Source of the DNA: Ampullaceana balthica
Taxonomy: Eukaryota > Mollusca > Gastropoda > Lymnaeidae
DNA: 64,000 bases
Reading direction: 5' to 3'
Assembly (NCBI GenBank): GCA_944989445.1
Contig: CALYLW010000724.1
Span: forward strand, 124,771 to 188,770
The first letter of the stretch is position 1. Every line of letters begins with the position of its first letter. Position numbers and translations under genes: made by a program. A model generated the notes under the pieces. That model was not told the origin of the DNA. It made no database searches and was given only the letters and a program-made list of their open reading frames with translations. Below, piece after piece: positions 1 through 9,561 of this stretch.

Positions 1-212
1 CGAAACTTGACCTCAACCAGAGATTAAATAATAAAAAGGAAACAAAACAATTTGACTAAAAAAAGACTAGATTGACAAATTATGTGACCAACTCTTATGC
101 TATATTGAATCTGTTTATTATGGTCTTATGAATTATGTTTCATTCAAAAATATTCACTGGACATCATCTTACAACGGTGAAGTGCAGTATTCATCCATAG
201 TTACGACTCTCA

Positions 213-879
213 TCAATCTTTCACCATCATCGTTTCCTGGAAGGATAATTGCAGACAGATCAACTCGTCTTCATCTAGCCACTCAACAGCTTCTGTATGT
301 GCATTTTCTCTTCTGGCAATAACTGCCATTGGTTTTCTTTGCCTTCTAGAAGCGATTCTCAAAGGACGGATGCATTGTATCTGAGTTGATTCTTGAACAG
401 TTTGGGATGGGCACATTCTCCTGAGCCCGAACTCTGTGTTGTCCTGTATGTTTCTTCAACATTGTTTGTGAGGCAAAATATAAGTGACATACTTTGCAAA
501 GTCGATCAAATAAGCTGGTAATCATATGGTTGTACTTTGAAAACTCCTGTTGATCTCGGCTTAATGTCATCAAAATTTTGAGTTTTTGCTACAAACAAGG
601 AAGGAAATTTATGAGAATCTGCATCTGCTCTTTTTGAAGGTCTAAGTCCATCAGTTGTTTGATTCATTAAGATTGGAGACGGAAGAATTTTGAAGGTAAA
701 ACTTTGAAATATGAGCTTTGTAATTTGTGGCAACATTTTACGTCCTGATATTTCAAAATGTGAACGAAATATTGGCTGGTGCGAAGATGATTGTCAAACC
801 ATACCTGATCATTCGATGTTAGTCCTGCTGCATCCAATTCAGATTTATGAACAACACATTCAGGAGATACACATTTCAT
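213..879 (-). pseudogene. Decayed C2H2 zinc-finger ORF of unknown family
   Basis: On the minus strand three overlapping frames (about 879-667, 736-506 and 573-213) read as one frameshifted protein. The clearest part is a C2H2 finger in the 573-346 frame: Cys-x2-Cys, 12 residues, His-x3-His (CKVCHLYFASQTMLKKHTGQ followed by H). A segment RIASRRQRKPMAVIARRE and an acidic WLDEDEL stretch follow in another frame. From memory, this order (finger, basic R-A-A-R-R-Q-R, acidic W-L-D-E) resembles uncharacterised proteins that recur in invertebrate genomes, perhaps linked to transposons; I could not verify this. Frameshifts and the lack of a common start make it a pseudogene or exon debris. Confidence 0.45.
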
Positions 880-989
880 GCTATTTTGAAATAAAACTAA
901 TTCTGTTTCACAAAATTTTTGAAAATTACTTTTAAAGCTATTTAAATTCTACTAAAAAAATATAAATAAATTAGAAAAAATAAATTAAA

Positions 990-1077
990 TAAATGTGCGA
1001 CCATCCCCCCAAAGTGTGACACTTTCTTATACCCCCTCCCCCCTTTAGAAACGTGACGTACTTTATGGACGGCCCCT
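990..1077 (+). mobile_element. 3' end of a PIF/Harbinger-like MITE (family H)
   Basis: Ends in the terminal inverted repeat ACGTACTTTATGGACGGCCC, which is shared with four other copies in the window (16864-17106, 19254-19649, 51301-51727, 63240-63656). The pyrimidine-rich stretch before it is typical of the family. Only the 3' terminal part is recognisable here. Bases TAA follow directly. Confidence 0.7.
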
Positions 1078-2259
1078 AACACATCTTTTTAAACTGTAAC
1101 TTTAATTTCTAAACCAACAATGAAACATTTCTCTGACTTACAAACGTAGATTATGTGTACCATCATGTCTTATTTAATTAGGATATGATTTGAATGCATA
1201 TATAAATATATGTGCTACTATGTAAAGTGTGGTGAGCACCCCTGTTGGCTGGGGTACAAATCACTCTTATTATCAAGAACCTGTTGCCGATATTTAATTT
1301 ATTTACCTCTTTAGCATCTATTTTTAATACTTTTAAAAACTAACAGAATTTATGGGCCTTATTATATGGTTTAAAAAATAAAATGGAAAAATGTATTAGA
1401 TTATGTATCACTTTCTCATGGCTTGGTGTCATCATTTTAGCTTCCCTTTCCAATAAGATTGTGTACATTTTTTAAATATGTGTACTTCCAAATAAATTTT
1501 TGCATTAAAACAATTTAAAATACTCAAGAAATTTTTAATAAATTGGAGCAAGCTTTTAAAAAATATAAAAATAGAAGTACCTAGAAGCATTTTGAAATCA
1601 GTTTGTAAGAGATTCCTTTATTTTTCAATTCATGTTGAATGCCCCCTCCCAGTACAAATATACTAATATGCAATTATCATTAGTAAACAAACATAAATGT
1701 TTAACAGTTTTAGTAAGATTGATTTACTGCATGTCAGATCTAAGAATATTGTCAACATTATTTAAAACAAGGTTTAAAATTCTGTTCACCCACATATTGA
1801 CAAAACTGTAAGAGCCAAGGTAGATTAATGCAGTAACAAAATTTTAAAGAAATATGTTTATTTTTTGAAGTACACCTGCACATAGTTATTGAATGACTTT
1901 ATATAGGGCAGTCAATAATGAATTAATATAAGGTTATATAATATATATATATATATGTATTAGTAACTCAAAGTGAGACTGTCTCAATGGACATCAAATA
2001 ATCATTACAATTACACATGATGTTAGTCAAGTCAAAGTTTTCTCCCTTTAAAAGAGGAGATAAAAAATCAGCCCCCCAAAAGGTTGGCATGCCACTTGCA
2101 GATATAGTCTTGACATGTTGAGATAATGATCAAATTTCAATACAATCTGATTATAAATTATATCATGTTGTGTGAGAAACCTGTACAAAATCACAATTCT
2201 CAGAGCTTTAATATATAGGTATAGCTTGCTAGATGTCTTTGATTCCTTAAATAGTTTCA
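1078..2259. other. AT-rich non-coding sequence
   Basis: No coding frame, RNA gene or repeat end recognised. It contains a short (AT)n run near 1940-1956. It is probably sequence 3' of CHURC1, but no promoter or terminator can be supported. Confidence 0.6.
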
Positions 2260-2395
2260 GGTACCCATTTGGAGCTGGGTGGACTCAGAGACACCCTAGG
2301 CCCTATGGAACAAAGCCCTGCCTTCACAGAGTTTCAAAATCGTGACCGTCGGTGCGCCAGTTATGCACGCTGCCCGCTCAACGACCGTGCCATAT
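2260..2395 (-). mobile_element. tRNA-derived SINE, 3'-truncated copy
   Basis: Read on the minus strand it begins with a tRNA-like head: a degenerate box A around GGTCGTTGAGCGG and a degenerate box B around CGATTTTGAAACTC. A body follows, GGCCTAGGGTGTCTCTGAGT then CACCCAGCTCC and ATGGGTACCT, which matches the body of the better SINE at 56470-56741. The copy stops at GGTACCT and lacks the 3' tail. The tRNA head shows it is Pol III-derived; this copy looks old. Confidence 0.75.
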
Positions 2396-3229
2396 GGAAC
2401 ATGTTAATTTGTTATTTTACAGCAATGGAAAGACAAATGCAACAATATGTACACCCAATATAATTCAAATAAAAGCTTAAGAGATTATTCTAAAAAACCA
2501 AGCTTGACAACAACATCTGCAAAAACATTCCACTGCATTATTATATTTACATATTAACAAATACAAAAATTACAAAATTTGAAAATTTTCCAGCAAATTA
2601 CAGTGTACCCTATTGGTAGTACAAATTTAAAGTTTGTAACGTAATAGCAAATAATGAAAGTTAATAAATAAATTTTACCATGACACATTAATTGTATTCA
2701 CTTAAGTAAATTATACTTTGAAAACAATAAATTGTATTGTTTAAATTCTAAAGATTTTAAATGAGTCAGTGAAACATTTAATTGTAATGTTTTCTTTCTC
2801 ATTTATTCAGATATTTTCAGAAAGTTAACAAATAAGGCAATATGAATCACAATTATCCATAGATGAACGACTCTTTTAACGTTACAATAATTTTTCTGCT
2901 GTCATCATGGTCTAACACCTTGGTAAACAGCTGTATCACAAGGCTAACTAAAAAATTTGGTTGGGCCCAGGTATTTTACCATAACTGGGATGACTTTGGA
3001 TGAATCGAGATCTGATCATTTTGTTGAAAGGTAGTCCATGAGCAACAGTCATCAGAGATGGAATCATTTACAGAAGTGGTTTTACAATCAATTAAAAACA
3101 AGGATGCTTGAAGGATAAAGGCAATTTCAAATCAAATGTTCAATGTACAAATCATTACATAGTAAGACTACATAGATCGGTTAGCAATAACAAAAGAATA
3201 TTTGGTGTACAATAATTTATTACATAGGT
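2396..3229. other. Non-coding, 3' flank of CHURC1
   Basis: AT-rich with no supported ORF. Since CHURC1 is on the minus strand and its stop codon is at 3347-3345, this stretch probably includes its 3' UTR. From about 3150 it holds a decayed extra copy of the 62-bp tandem unit described at 3230-3375. Confidence 0.5.
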
Positions 3230-3375
3230 AGGACCTCTTGGATCAGTTGGCCATGAGAGTACACTGTTTGATGAAAGGTTCGTTAAATAGCAGGACCTCT
3301 TGGATCAGTTGGCCATGAGAGTACAATGTTTGGTGAAAGGTTTGTTACATAGCAGGACCTCTTGGATCAATAGGC
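3230..3375. repeat. 62-bp tandem repeat including the CHURC1 stop region
   Basis: Units start at 3230, 3292 and 3354 (AGGACCTCTTGGATCA), giving an exact 62-bp period. The first two are about 95 percent identical; the third is partial because it runs into the unique coding part of the last CHURC1 exon. On the coding strand the unit corresponds to the last codons of the gene plus the stop and about 40 bp of 3' UTR. The final codons have therefore been copied downstream into the 3' UTR. Confidence 0.9.
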
Positions 3376-3431
3376 ATTATGCTCCGCTGGTCTTCAGCTG
3401 ATCCACACAACATGCAGGACATGGAGTAGAT
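3345..3431 (-). CDS. CHURC1: Churchill protein (CHURC1), last coding exon
   Basis: Reads on the minus strand from an acceptor ATATTTCAG at the 3432 side. It encodes IYSMSCMLCGSAEDQRSIMP then IDPRGPAM and a TAA stop at 3347-3345. It aligns with the C-terminus of vertebrate Churchill (E-Y-x-M-L-C-L-L-C-G-K-A-E-D...I-L-P-D-D-P-R). Churchill is a small zinc-binding protein of about 112 residues, first described as a regulator of the switch from FGF-driven mesoderm to neural fate in vertebrate embryos; its molecular role in invertebrates is not settled. The Cys-x2-Cys pair here is one of its zinc ligands. The exon enters in phase 0, as the previous exon predicts. The end of the exon is tandemly duplicated downstream (62-bp unit). 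The first coding exon (the Met-Cys-x-x-Cys part) was not found. Confidence 0.93.
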   Translation of the reverse strand: MYSMSCMLCGSAEDQRSIMPIDPRGPAM

Positions 3432-4412
3432 CTGAAATATGACATTAAATTAACTGACACATAGATACAGCTCAGCTATGTGGAAAGATTTTTTTTAAAA
3501 GGTTAGAGATCATACCGAGTCATAGAGATGTGACAAAGTGGGTTACCAATCTGTGACTAAATTTATGAAAACTGACTTGATGTAAATTTTGATCCCTAGA
3601 ATAAAACAAGTAATAAAAACTCCAATGAGTATTTAAACGCAATTTCCAAAAAGAATTTCTGATTATTTTATTCAAGTGAAATCATTCTAGATTACAATAA
3701 AAGTCATTTCAAATCAGTAATTCAGAAACTAAACAAAATATGATGTCATATCCCCTCATGCTACATCACACCAAGAATGTGTCAATATAATGCGCAACAG
3801 TCTAACATTAGCATTAACAAAGAGGGGAAACCCCATTAACTATCATTCTAGATTAAATTAAAAGTCATTTCAAAAATTGACAAAATACTGATATTTTTTA
3901 ATTAATTTTTTCTTTCAGGAAATCCAGTAAACCTTTTCTGTATTTTTTTTGCCCTTGCACATCCTTGAGACCTCCTTAACATATTTGCAAAAGATCTGAA
4001 CCCTCTATCTGGTATCCTTCAGGAGTTGCAGGATCAAGCTCTACAGACATCTCAAATATATAAACCCAATTTTTCCCATGGGAAATTGCGTTAAAAACCT
4101 CAAATAAATTGCCTAAATACTGTACAAAAAATTCCAATAACCTATACACATGCTCTCAAAAGCTAAAAACTGTATTTTTTAAAAAGTTTTCAAAAGATAA
4201 AAGACAGGTTTAATTATGAGTTAATAAACTTTTTAGATTTACCCATGGACACATGGACTAGCATTTTGCCATGATTAAACAGTTATTGTAATTTCTGCCA
4301 TGGTTAATCGTATCATTTTAAAATTGACTAATCAGCTAATGAAATATAAAAAATTATTCAGCTTCCTGCTACTAAAATCATTATTACGATTACAAAAATA
4401 CTTATGTAAGAC
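3432..4412 (-). other. CHURC1 last intron
   Basis: Intron between the coding exons at 4413-4483 and 3345-3431, with donor GTCTTACAT just below 4413 and acceptor TTTCAG above 3431. It is AT-rich with no insertions recognised. Confidence 0.85.
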
Positions 4413-4483
4413 CTGAAATTCTTCTTCAATCCGGAACGTATGCTCATGTTCAGCTATCACATGATCACATTGGCAGCAAACAT
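4413..4483 (-). CDS. CHURC1: Churchill protein (CHURC1), penultimate coding exon
   Basis: Acceptor TTACTTTCAG lies on the 4484 side and a GT donor on the 4412 side. The 71-nt exon starts with two bases that complete a split His codon, then encodes VCCQCDHVIAEHEHTFRIEE followed by EFQ. This matches the vertebrate core H-L-C-x-N-C-H-H-V-I-A-x-H-E-Y-T-F-S-I-x-D-E-F-Q almost residue for residue, including the Cys-x2-Cys and the His residues that bind zinc. Phase is 1 entering and 0 leaving, consistent with both neighbouring exons. The intron upstream of this exon (4484-8008) holds a 2.7-kb hAT transposon. Confidence 0.95.
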
Positions 4484-5097
4484 CTGAAAGTAAAAAACAT
4501 ACAATTATTTACAGTTACTTATATACAGTTTGTTTCACGAATACTTATAAAAAATTGAAAGCAATGAGGTATAGGATTTCGTTTTCGAGGAGGAAAGGTG
4601 GTAAAGCAAGAGAGATATTTTTTCCATTGTTTTCCCAAGTAGATACAATTTGAATTATGTATTAAATAGACAAGAAAAAAACTATTCAAGTCCAAGATTA
4701 AGTCCAATTCTTTCTAACGTAAATTCAACTTCGTTAATCTAGACCAAAATCTATTATCACTAACGATGTGCATCTATACCAGTGTTTCTCAATCTTTGTG
4801 TCGCGAGAGATTTCCAGGTGTGTTGCGAGATTTAGTAAAAATATTTTAAATTGCTAGGGTTCTGAGCTCTGAAGTTATTATGAAATTTTAAGATAAAGCA
4901 AAACAAAATGTTTGTTAAATAAATCAACAACAAAATCAGTAATCACGTATGTTTCGCGTGGGGCAGGACGTTTGATTCGGTTGGCGTCTCTGAACGCCAT
5001 TTTCTTTTTTTCATTCTTTCTAGTGGTGTAGTTGGCTTGAAATTTTTCATTCGGTAAGAGATTGAACTTTAAAAGTATTATTTTAAAGTGGGATAAG

Positions 5098-5151
5098 CCG
5101 GCATTTTAAGCAAGTTAACATAATTTTATCTTAACTTGCTTAAAATGCTGG
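5098..5151. repeat. 21-bp inverted repeat in the hAT 5' region
   Basis: Arms 5098-5118 and 5131-5151 pair over 20 of 21 bases around a 12-nt loop (core GCATTTTAAGCAAGTTAA). It sits in the untranslated 5' part of the hAT element at 4780-7502, about 0.4 kb before the transposase frame. Confidence 0.8.
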
Positions 5152-5554
5152 CTACATTAGTTTATCTGATAAACTAATAATTAAATTAATTACTGCATCC
5201 CAGTTCATGTGAACTGTTGCCTGAAGTGTATTTTGATGATGAAAATTACTGAAATGAATACGAATCGTTAGTTCATAAACTTCCCTCAAAAATATCAATT
5301 CTAATTAGAATAAAACTTTAAGTATTAATGTTAAGGTCTAACAGTACCTCTATCAGGTTCATTCACCCCAAGTTTCGCCTCCGTGTCAACCTCCCTGCTG
5401 ACCCGCCCCAAAGCTACACTATTAAAATTATAAAAGGAATATTTTTTTCAACATTCAAGATTGTTGGTTCTTGTTTAGAATTTTGAAGTAAGTTAATAAT
5501 ATTTGCATGCTTTTGATGGGTTTTTTTCAGAAATAAAATCTTTTCAATTTAGCC

Positions 5555-7375
5555 ATGGACAAGTTTTTAATAAAATTTTCTACTCAAAAAGAAAAATTCC
5601 AGAAAGAAAGAAATAGAAACAAACAAAAGTTCAAGGAAGAATACATTGAATATGGTTTCGTAGCAAAAGGATCTGAAGATTCTCAAGTTCCTTTAAGTTT
5701 GCTTTTCAACTCAACATTGTCGAACGAATCTCTGGTCCCCAACAAACTGAAATGACACTTGGAGAAAAATCATCCAGAGCAGAAAGACAAACCTTCAGAA
5801 TACTTCGAAAGACTGGCAGTTGAGAGAAAACACCAATCGGAAAAGCTTCTCAGCTTCACAAAACTTCCTGAAAAAGGACCAATTGCAAGTTATAAGATTG
5901 CTCAGTTATCAGCAAAGCGCCAAAAAGCTCACTCCGAAGCTGAGTCAATAATCGCGCCAGCACTAGCTATTATCGTCGAAACTATGCTTGAATCTGATTC
6001 AGCCGCTAAAGTGAGGAAAGTCCCTTTGTCAAATGATACAATTTCGAAAAGAATCACTGACATTTCATCAGATTTACAAGATCAAATTGATGACCACTTC
6101 AAGACAACTGAGGAAAAGCTTTGGGCACTTCAAGTTGATGAATCCACGGACATCAGAGGACAAGCTCAGCTTCTTGCATTCATTCGCTTCATCAAAGACG
6201 GAAAATTTGTGAACGAATTCTTATTCTGCAGAAGTTTGACTGGCACTACAAAAGGCAGTGACATTTACAAGATGATTAACAAGAATATTTTGCTATTCAA
6301 CTTGAATTAAGGGAAACTGCGTTGGCATTTGCACCTATGGTTGTCATTCAATGCAAGGAAAAAAAAGGTTTTGTAACTCTTGTGCTTCAAAAAAATCCCA
6401 ATATCGTCTCCGTCCACTGCATGATTCATAGAGAAACTCTGGTTTCTAAATCATTGCCCAAAGATTTGCATTCCATCATGACCAGGTTATTCAAGTAGTG
6501 AACTTAAGTCTCGACCAATCAAGTCACGACTCTTTGCACATCTTTGTGAAGCAATGGACTCTGATTACAAGTGCCTACTTTATCATACGGAAGTTCTATG
6601 GCTTTCAAGAGGAAAAGTTCTTGACAGACTTGTACATCTTAAAATAGAAGTGATTTCTTTCCTTGAAACTGAAGATCAAAATTTTGAATTCCAACTACAT
6701 GACAAAATCTGGTAGTTTCTTTCCAATTTATTCGATAAACTGAATTCACTAAACTTAAGTCTTCAAGGACCATCTGAGAACATCATTACATCTTCATCAA
6801 AGTTGAAGTCATTTAATGAGAAATTGTCATTGTGGAAAAGTAAAAATATCGAAAGGAATATTCGACTGCTTTCCAACTGTTAACAAATTTCAAGATAGGA
6901 AGAAAATAGGGTTAATAGGTAATGAAATTTTGAACACTCTCAGTCAACTTCAATCGTCCAACATTATTTTCCACCACTGGACATCGACGAATTTGCTTGG
7001 GGGATCAATCCGTTAGCAGTCAGTGAAGAAGTCAATTTGACGACCGAAGTGGAGAAGCAGCTGATCGAATTACGACATAACAAATTCTATCAAACAACGT
7101 TCACCAACACGACTTTAGAAGAATTCTGTCTTGCAATCATGAAAGTCTATCCTTTAGTCAGTTTGAAAGCAGTTAAAACTCTGTTGCCATTTTCATCTTC
7201 TTGGTTCTGTGAATTTGGCTTTTGGGCATTAACTGAAATAAAGTCCAAGAAAAGAGAGAGACTCCTTACAGTTGATGATGAGTTGCGCATTTGCTTGTCA
7301 ACTTTGGAGCCCCAATGGAATGTGATGTGTTCCCTATTAAGCAGGCACATCCATCACACTGATAGATCACAGTAA
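5555..7375 (+). pseudogene. hAT transposase, ZBED5/ZMYM6-like, degenerate
   Basis: Starts at ATG 5555 with a lysine-rich head. An internal TGA at 5753-5755 precedes HLEKNHPEQKDKP, the end of a BED-type zinc finger. The frame 5759-6310 carries the transposase core: PLSNDTISKRI, then ALQVDESTDIRGQAQLLAF, where Asp of DEST is a catalytic residue of the RNase-H fold, then NEFLFC. Later fragments include VSVHCMIHRETLVSKSLP near 6410 and [15 protein letters not shown] near 6590 in other frames. The C-terminal hAT dimerisation region is at 7037-7375 (AVKTLLPFSSSWFCEFGFWA, then LTVDDELRICLS). Order and spacing match ZBED5-type hAT proteins of about 600 residues. At least three stops or frameshifts make it non-functional. 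Confidence 0.9.
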
Positions 7376-7510
7376 TATACATCACAGTAATATGTAAAAA
7401 ATGCAATCTTTTTAATAAAATAAGTTAAAATTATTTTTGTGTGTCGCGAAAATTATCGAATATTCTTAGTGTGTCGTTACCCGTAAAGTTTGAGAAACAC
7501 TGATCTATAC

Positions 7511-8008
7511 CAAGTTTCAGCTCTCTAACTAATCAGGAAGTGCAATTAATTTAGCTCACAGAATACCTGGTAGACAGAATAAAAGTGTGGAGAACATAAC
7601 AAATGGGTGCACAACATTCATCAGATAAAGTAATAAGAAATAAAGAAGGTATATACATTTTGTATTAGAATAATTTATTATAGGTCAGTAGTCAGTTTAT
7701 GAAGTGATTATTTCATTTTTAAATTAGCAAAACAAAATACAAAATTTTTGTTTTTAATTTTCTTTATCAGTTTTAATTAATCTGAACACAAAGTAAAATT
7801 AAAACCAAAATTTTTATAATGCTAAATTTGCTTTGCTTATTTATGGTCATAAGATTCTCATAAAAGTCTTCTGAAACATTTATATAATATTTTTCTGTGT
7901 ATAAATATATATAATAGATTTGTAAAAAATTTCTGTACTGTCAGCATGATCAAACTTAATCTGATTAATCAGTATAATTAAGAACCAAAGGGAAAAGTGA
8001 ACACCTAC
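7511..8008 (-). other. Rest of the CHURC1 intron
   Basis: AT-rich intron sequence between the hAT target duplication and the donor (GTAGGTGTTC on the minus strand) of the exon at 8009-8141. Nothing else recognised. Confidence 0.7.
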
Positions 8009-8141
8009 GATGATATGTTATTACTTCCTCATCGCCCGAATCTGTGCAAGACCTGTTCACTGTTGTCATGTCCTGGGCTCCACACTGGCAACACTTGAAA
8101 AAATTTACCATATAAGATCCTTGATCTACACATAATGAATC
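8009..8141 (-). CDS. CHURC1: Churchill protein (CHURC1), internal coding exon
   Basis: Acceptor ATATTTACAG precedes GATTCA (exon right edge 8141). The exon encodes DSLCVDQGSYMVNFFKCCQC, then GAQDMTTVNRSCTD and SGDEEVITYH, ending CAT C before the donor GTAGGT. It aligns with vertebrate C-L-E-N-G-S-F-L-L-N-F-x-G-C-x-x-C...G-E-E-I-V-T-Y-D-H. The CCQC motif supplies another zinc-ligand pair. The last base joins the next exon to make a His codon, so phases agree across the 3.5-kb intron. The missing first exon should encode only about 15 residues and could lie anywhere upstream; the GC-richer patch at about 8940-9110 is the likeliest promoter side but shows no clear Met-Cys-x-x-Cys frame. Confidence 0.95.
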
Positions 8142-9561
8142 CTGTAAATATGTTATAAGAAACAAACAAAATTTGACTTAAAACTCATTTGCTTAAAGTT
8201 GCTTTTATTATGAGTCAACATTATGTCATCTACATTTATAAAGGCAGTCACAAAATCATTTGTGAAAGGGGATTATGGCCACTAAACAATAATTTCCAAT
8301 CAAGCACTAAATGATTTCATGCATATAGTCTCTTTTAGTCTTTGTAATATTTTAATTTTTGTCTAGGAAATTTTTGTTAATTTAGGACACAAGTGTTTTG
8401 AAGACCAGATTGTATTGAAAGCAAATCTGATTTTGCTTGCAGTTGCAGAGCTTTTTTTACAATTGGCATTGGGGTAATACTTAACTAATCTAAAATTTAG
8501 GTAAAGCGCAGATTATGTGCCTTTTATATTTCTCACTGAATTTTAATTTTTATAGATACTATTATTTTATTTTAAAAATTTCTTTTTGTCAACTTTTCTT
8601 GAAACATGCACTTAGCAACCACCACCATTTAAGTAAATAAAATTTCTATTGATGCAAGAACAATAAAATTCAGTGAAAAATACTATTCGCTATCACCATA
8701 GCATAACAGTTATGAAACATAACATTACTCTCAATGACTCAACATAACTTAAACAAACTTGTACATAAGAAAAGATTCCAACACTGTCAATGGTTTACTT
8801 TTATATGTAATTCTTGTAGGCGTTCTCTCAATACAAAACCTTGTACACAATAATCCTCTGACGAACTTGTTTCAATAAAACAACTTTAATATTTATTCTT
8901 GTAAAAGAAATATAATTTGAGGTTATACAACATGGAATCCTGAGGCACACACACATTCCCTCCTTCTGCCACAGAAGTTCTCTGACAACTGATCCCCCAA
9001 CCTTCTTAGCCAATGGGAATGACTCTTTCTTCCCGCGCTTTCACTCATGTGACCTCTCCGTCATACAATCACGCAAAACACTCGTGATTCACCCGTGACA
9101 AACACCCTGCTCCGAAAAATTGGCATATGATATATGATATGAGAGCAAATAAATATTTCAATGATTTTCTATAAAAATTAAAACCTTTCTATTTTTTATT
9201 TTTAATCATATTCATAATAATAATGCTTTTTAAAATGACATAATTATCATGTTTGTTCCGCAACCTCTCATAAGATTTCACACGGCCACGGACTGAGTGG
9301 TTTGACATCAGTCATCAGTGACTGATTTACTATTTACTGACTCTGAAGAGGACACTGACCCTCACAACATTGTGGATGACTTTAAGTTTAAATGTGGATG
9401 TCATGTTTGTTACGATATTGATATAGTATATAGCTGCTTATAATTATAGCCTAAAAAAATAATAGTAATAGTAATAGGCTAGGCCTAAATAATAAAATAA
9501 GATTATTGATATTAAATAATATTAATTAATACTTATTATTATTCCTAAGTTGACCTATGCC
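8142..9561. other. Upstream side of CHURC1, no exon identified
   Basis: Mostly AT-rich. A GC-richer patch at 8940-9110 with several CpGs is a possible CHURC1 promoter or first-exon region, judged only by composition. At about 9325-9420 the plus strand has a short open stretch with DSEEDTDPHNIVDDFKFKC and a Cys-Gly-Cys-His-Val-Cys run, which may be a fragment of an unknown mobile-element protein. I cannot assign it. Confidence 0.4.

Larger units (their letters stand above)
4780..7502 (+). mobile_element. Complete hAT element (ZBED5-like), inside a CHURC1 intron
   Basis: Terminal inverted repeats CAGTGTTTCTCAA at 4780 and TTGAGAAACACTG ending at 7502 are flanked by a perfect 8-bp target duplication ATCTATAC (4772-4779 and 7503-7510), diagnostic of hAT. 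The element is 2723 bp. Subterminal GTGTCGCGA motifs occur at both ends in inverted orientation. It lies in antisense to CHURC1, between the exons at 4413-4483 and 8009-8141. The internal transposase frame is broken, so this copy cannot move by itself, but the intact ends suggest it was a fairly recent insertion. Confidence 0.95.

Noticed and set aside
3230..3375. CRISPR-like direct repeats
   Set aside because: Units are contiguous with no variable spacers, only 2.3 copies, in an animal 3' UTR.
8828..9013. Minus-strand frame with MCVCLRIPCC as CHURC1 first exon
   Set aside because: Churchill starts Met-Cys-x-x-Cys and then V-x-x-x-Y-P; this frame lacks the second Cys spacing and a donor in the right place.
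9325..9420. Plus-strand exon with DSEEDTDPHNIVDDFKFKC and clustered Cys
   Set aside because: No start, splice sites or recognised family; kept only as a note in the intergenic entry.
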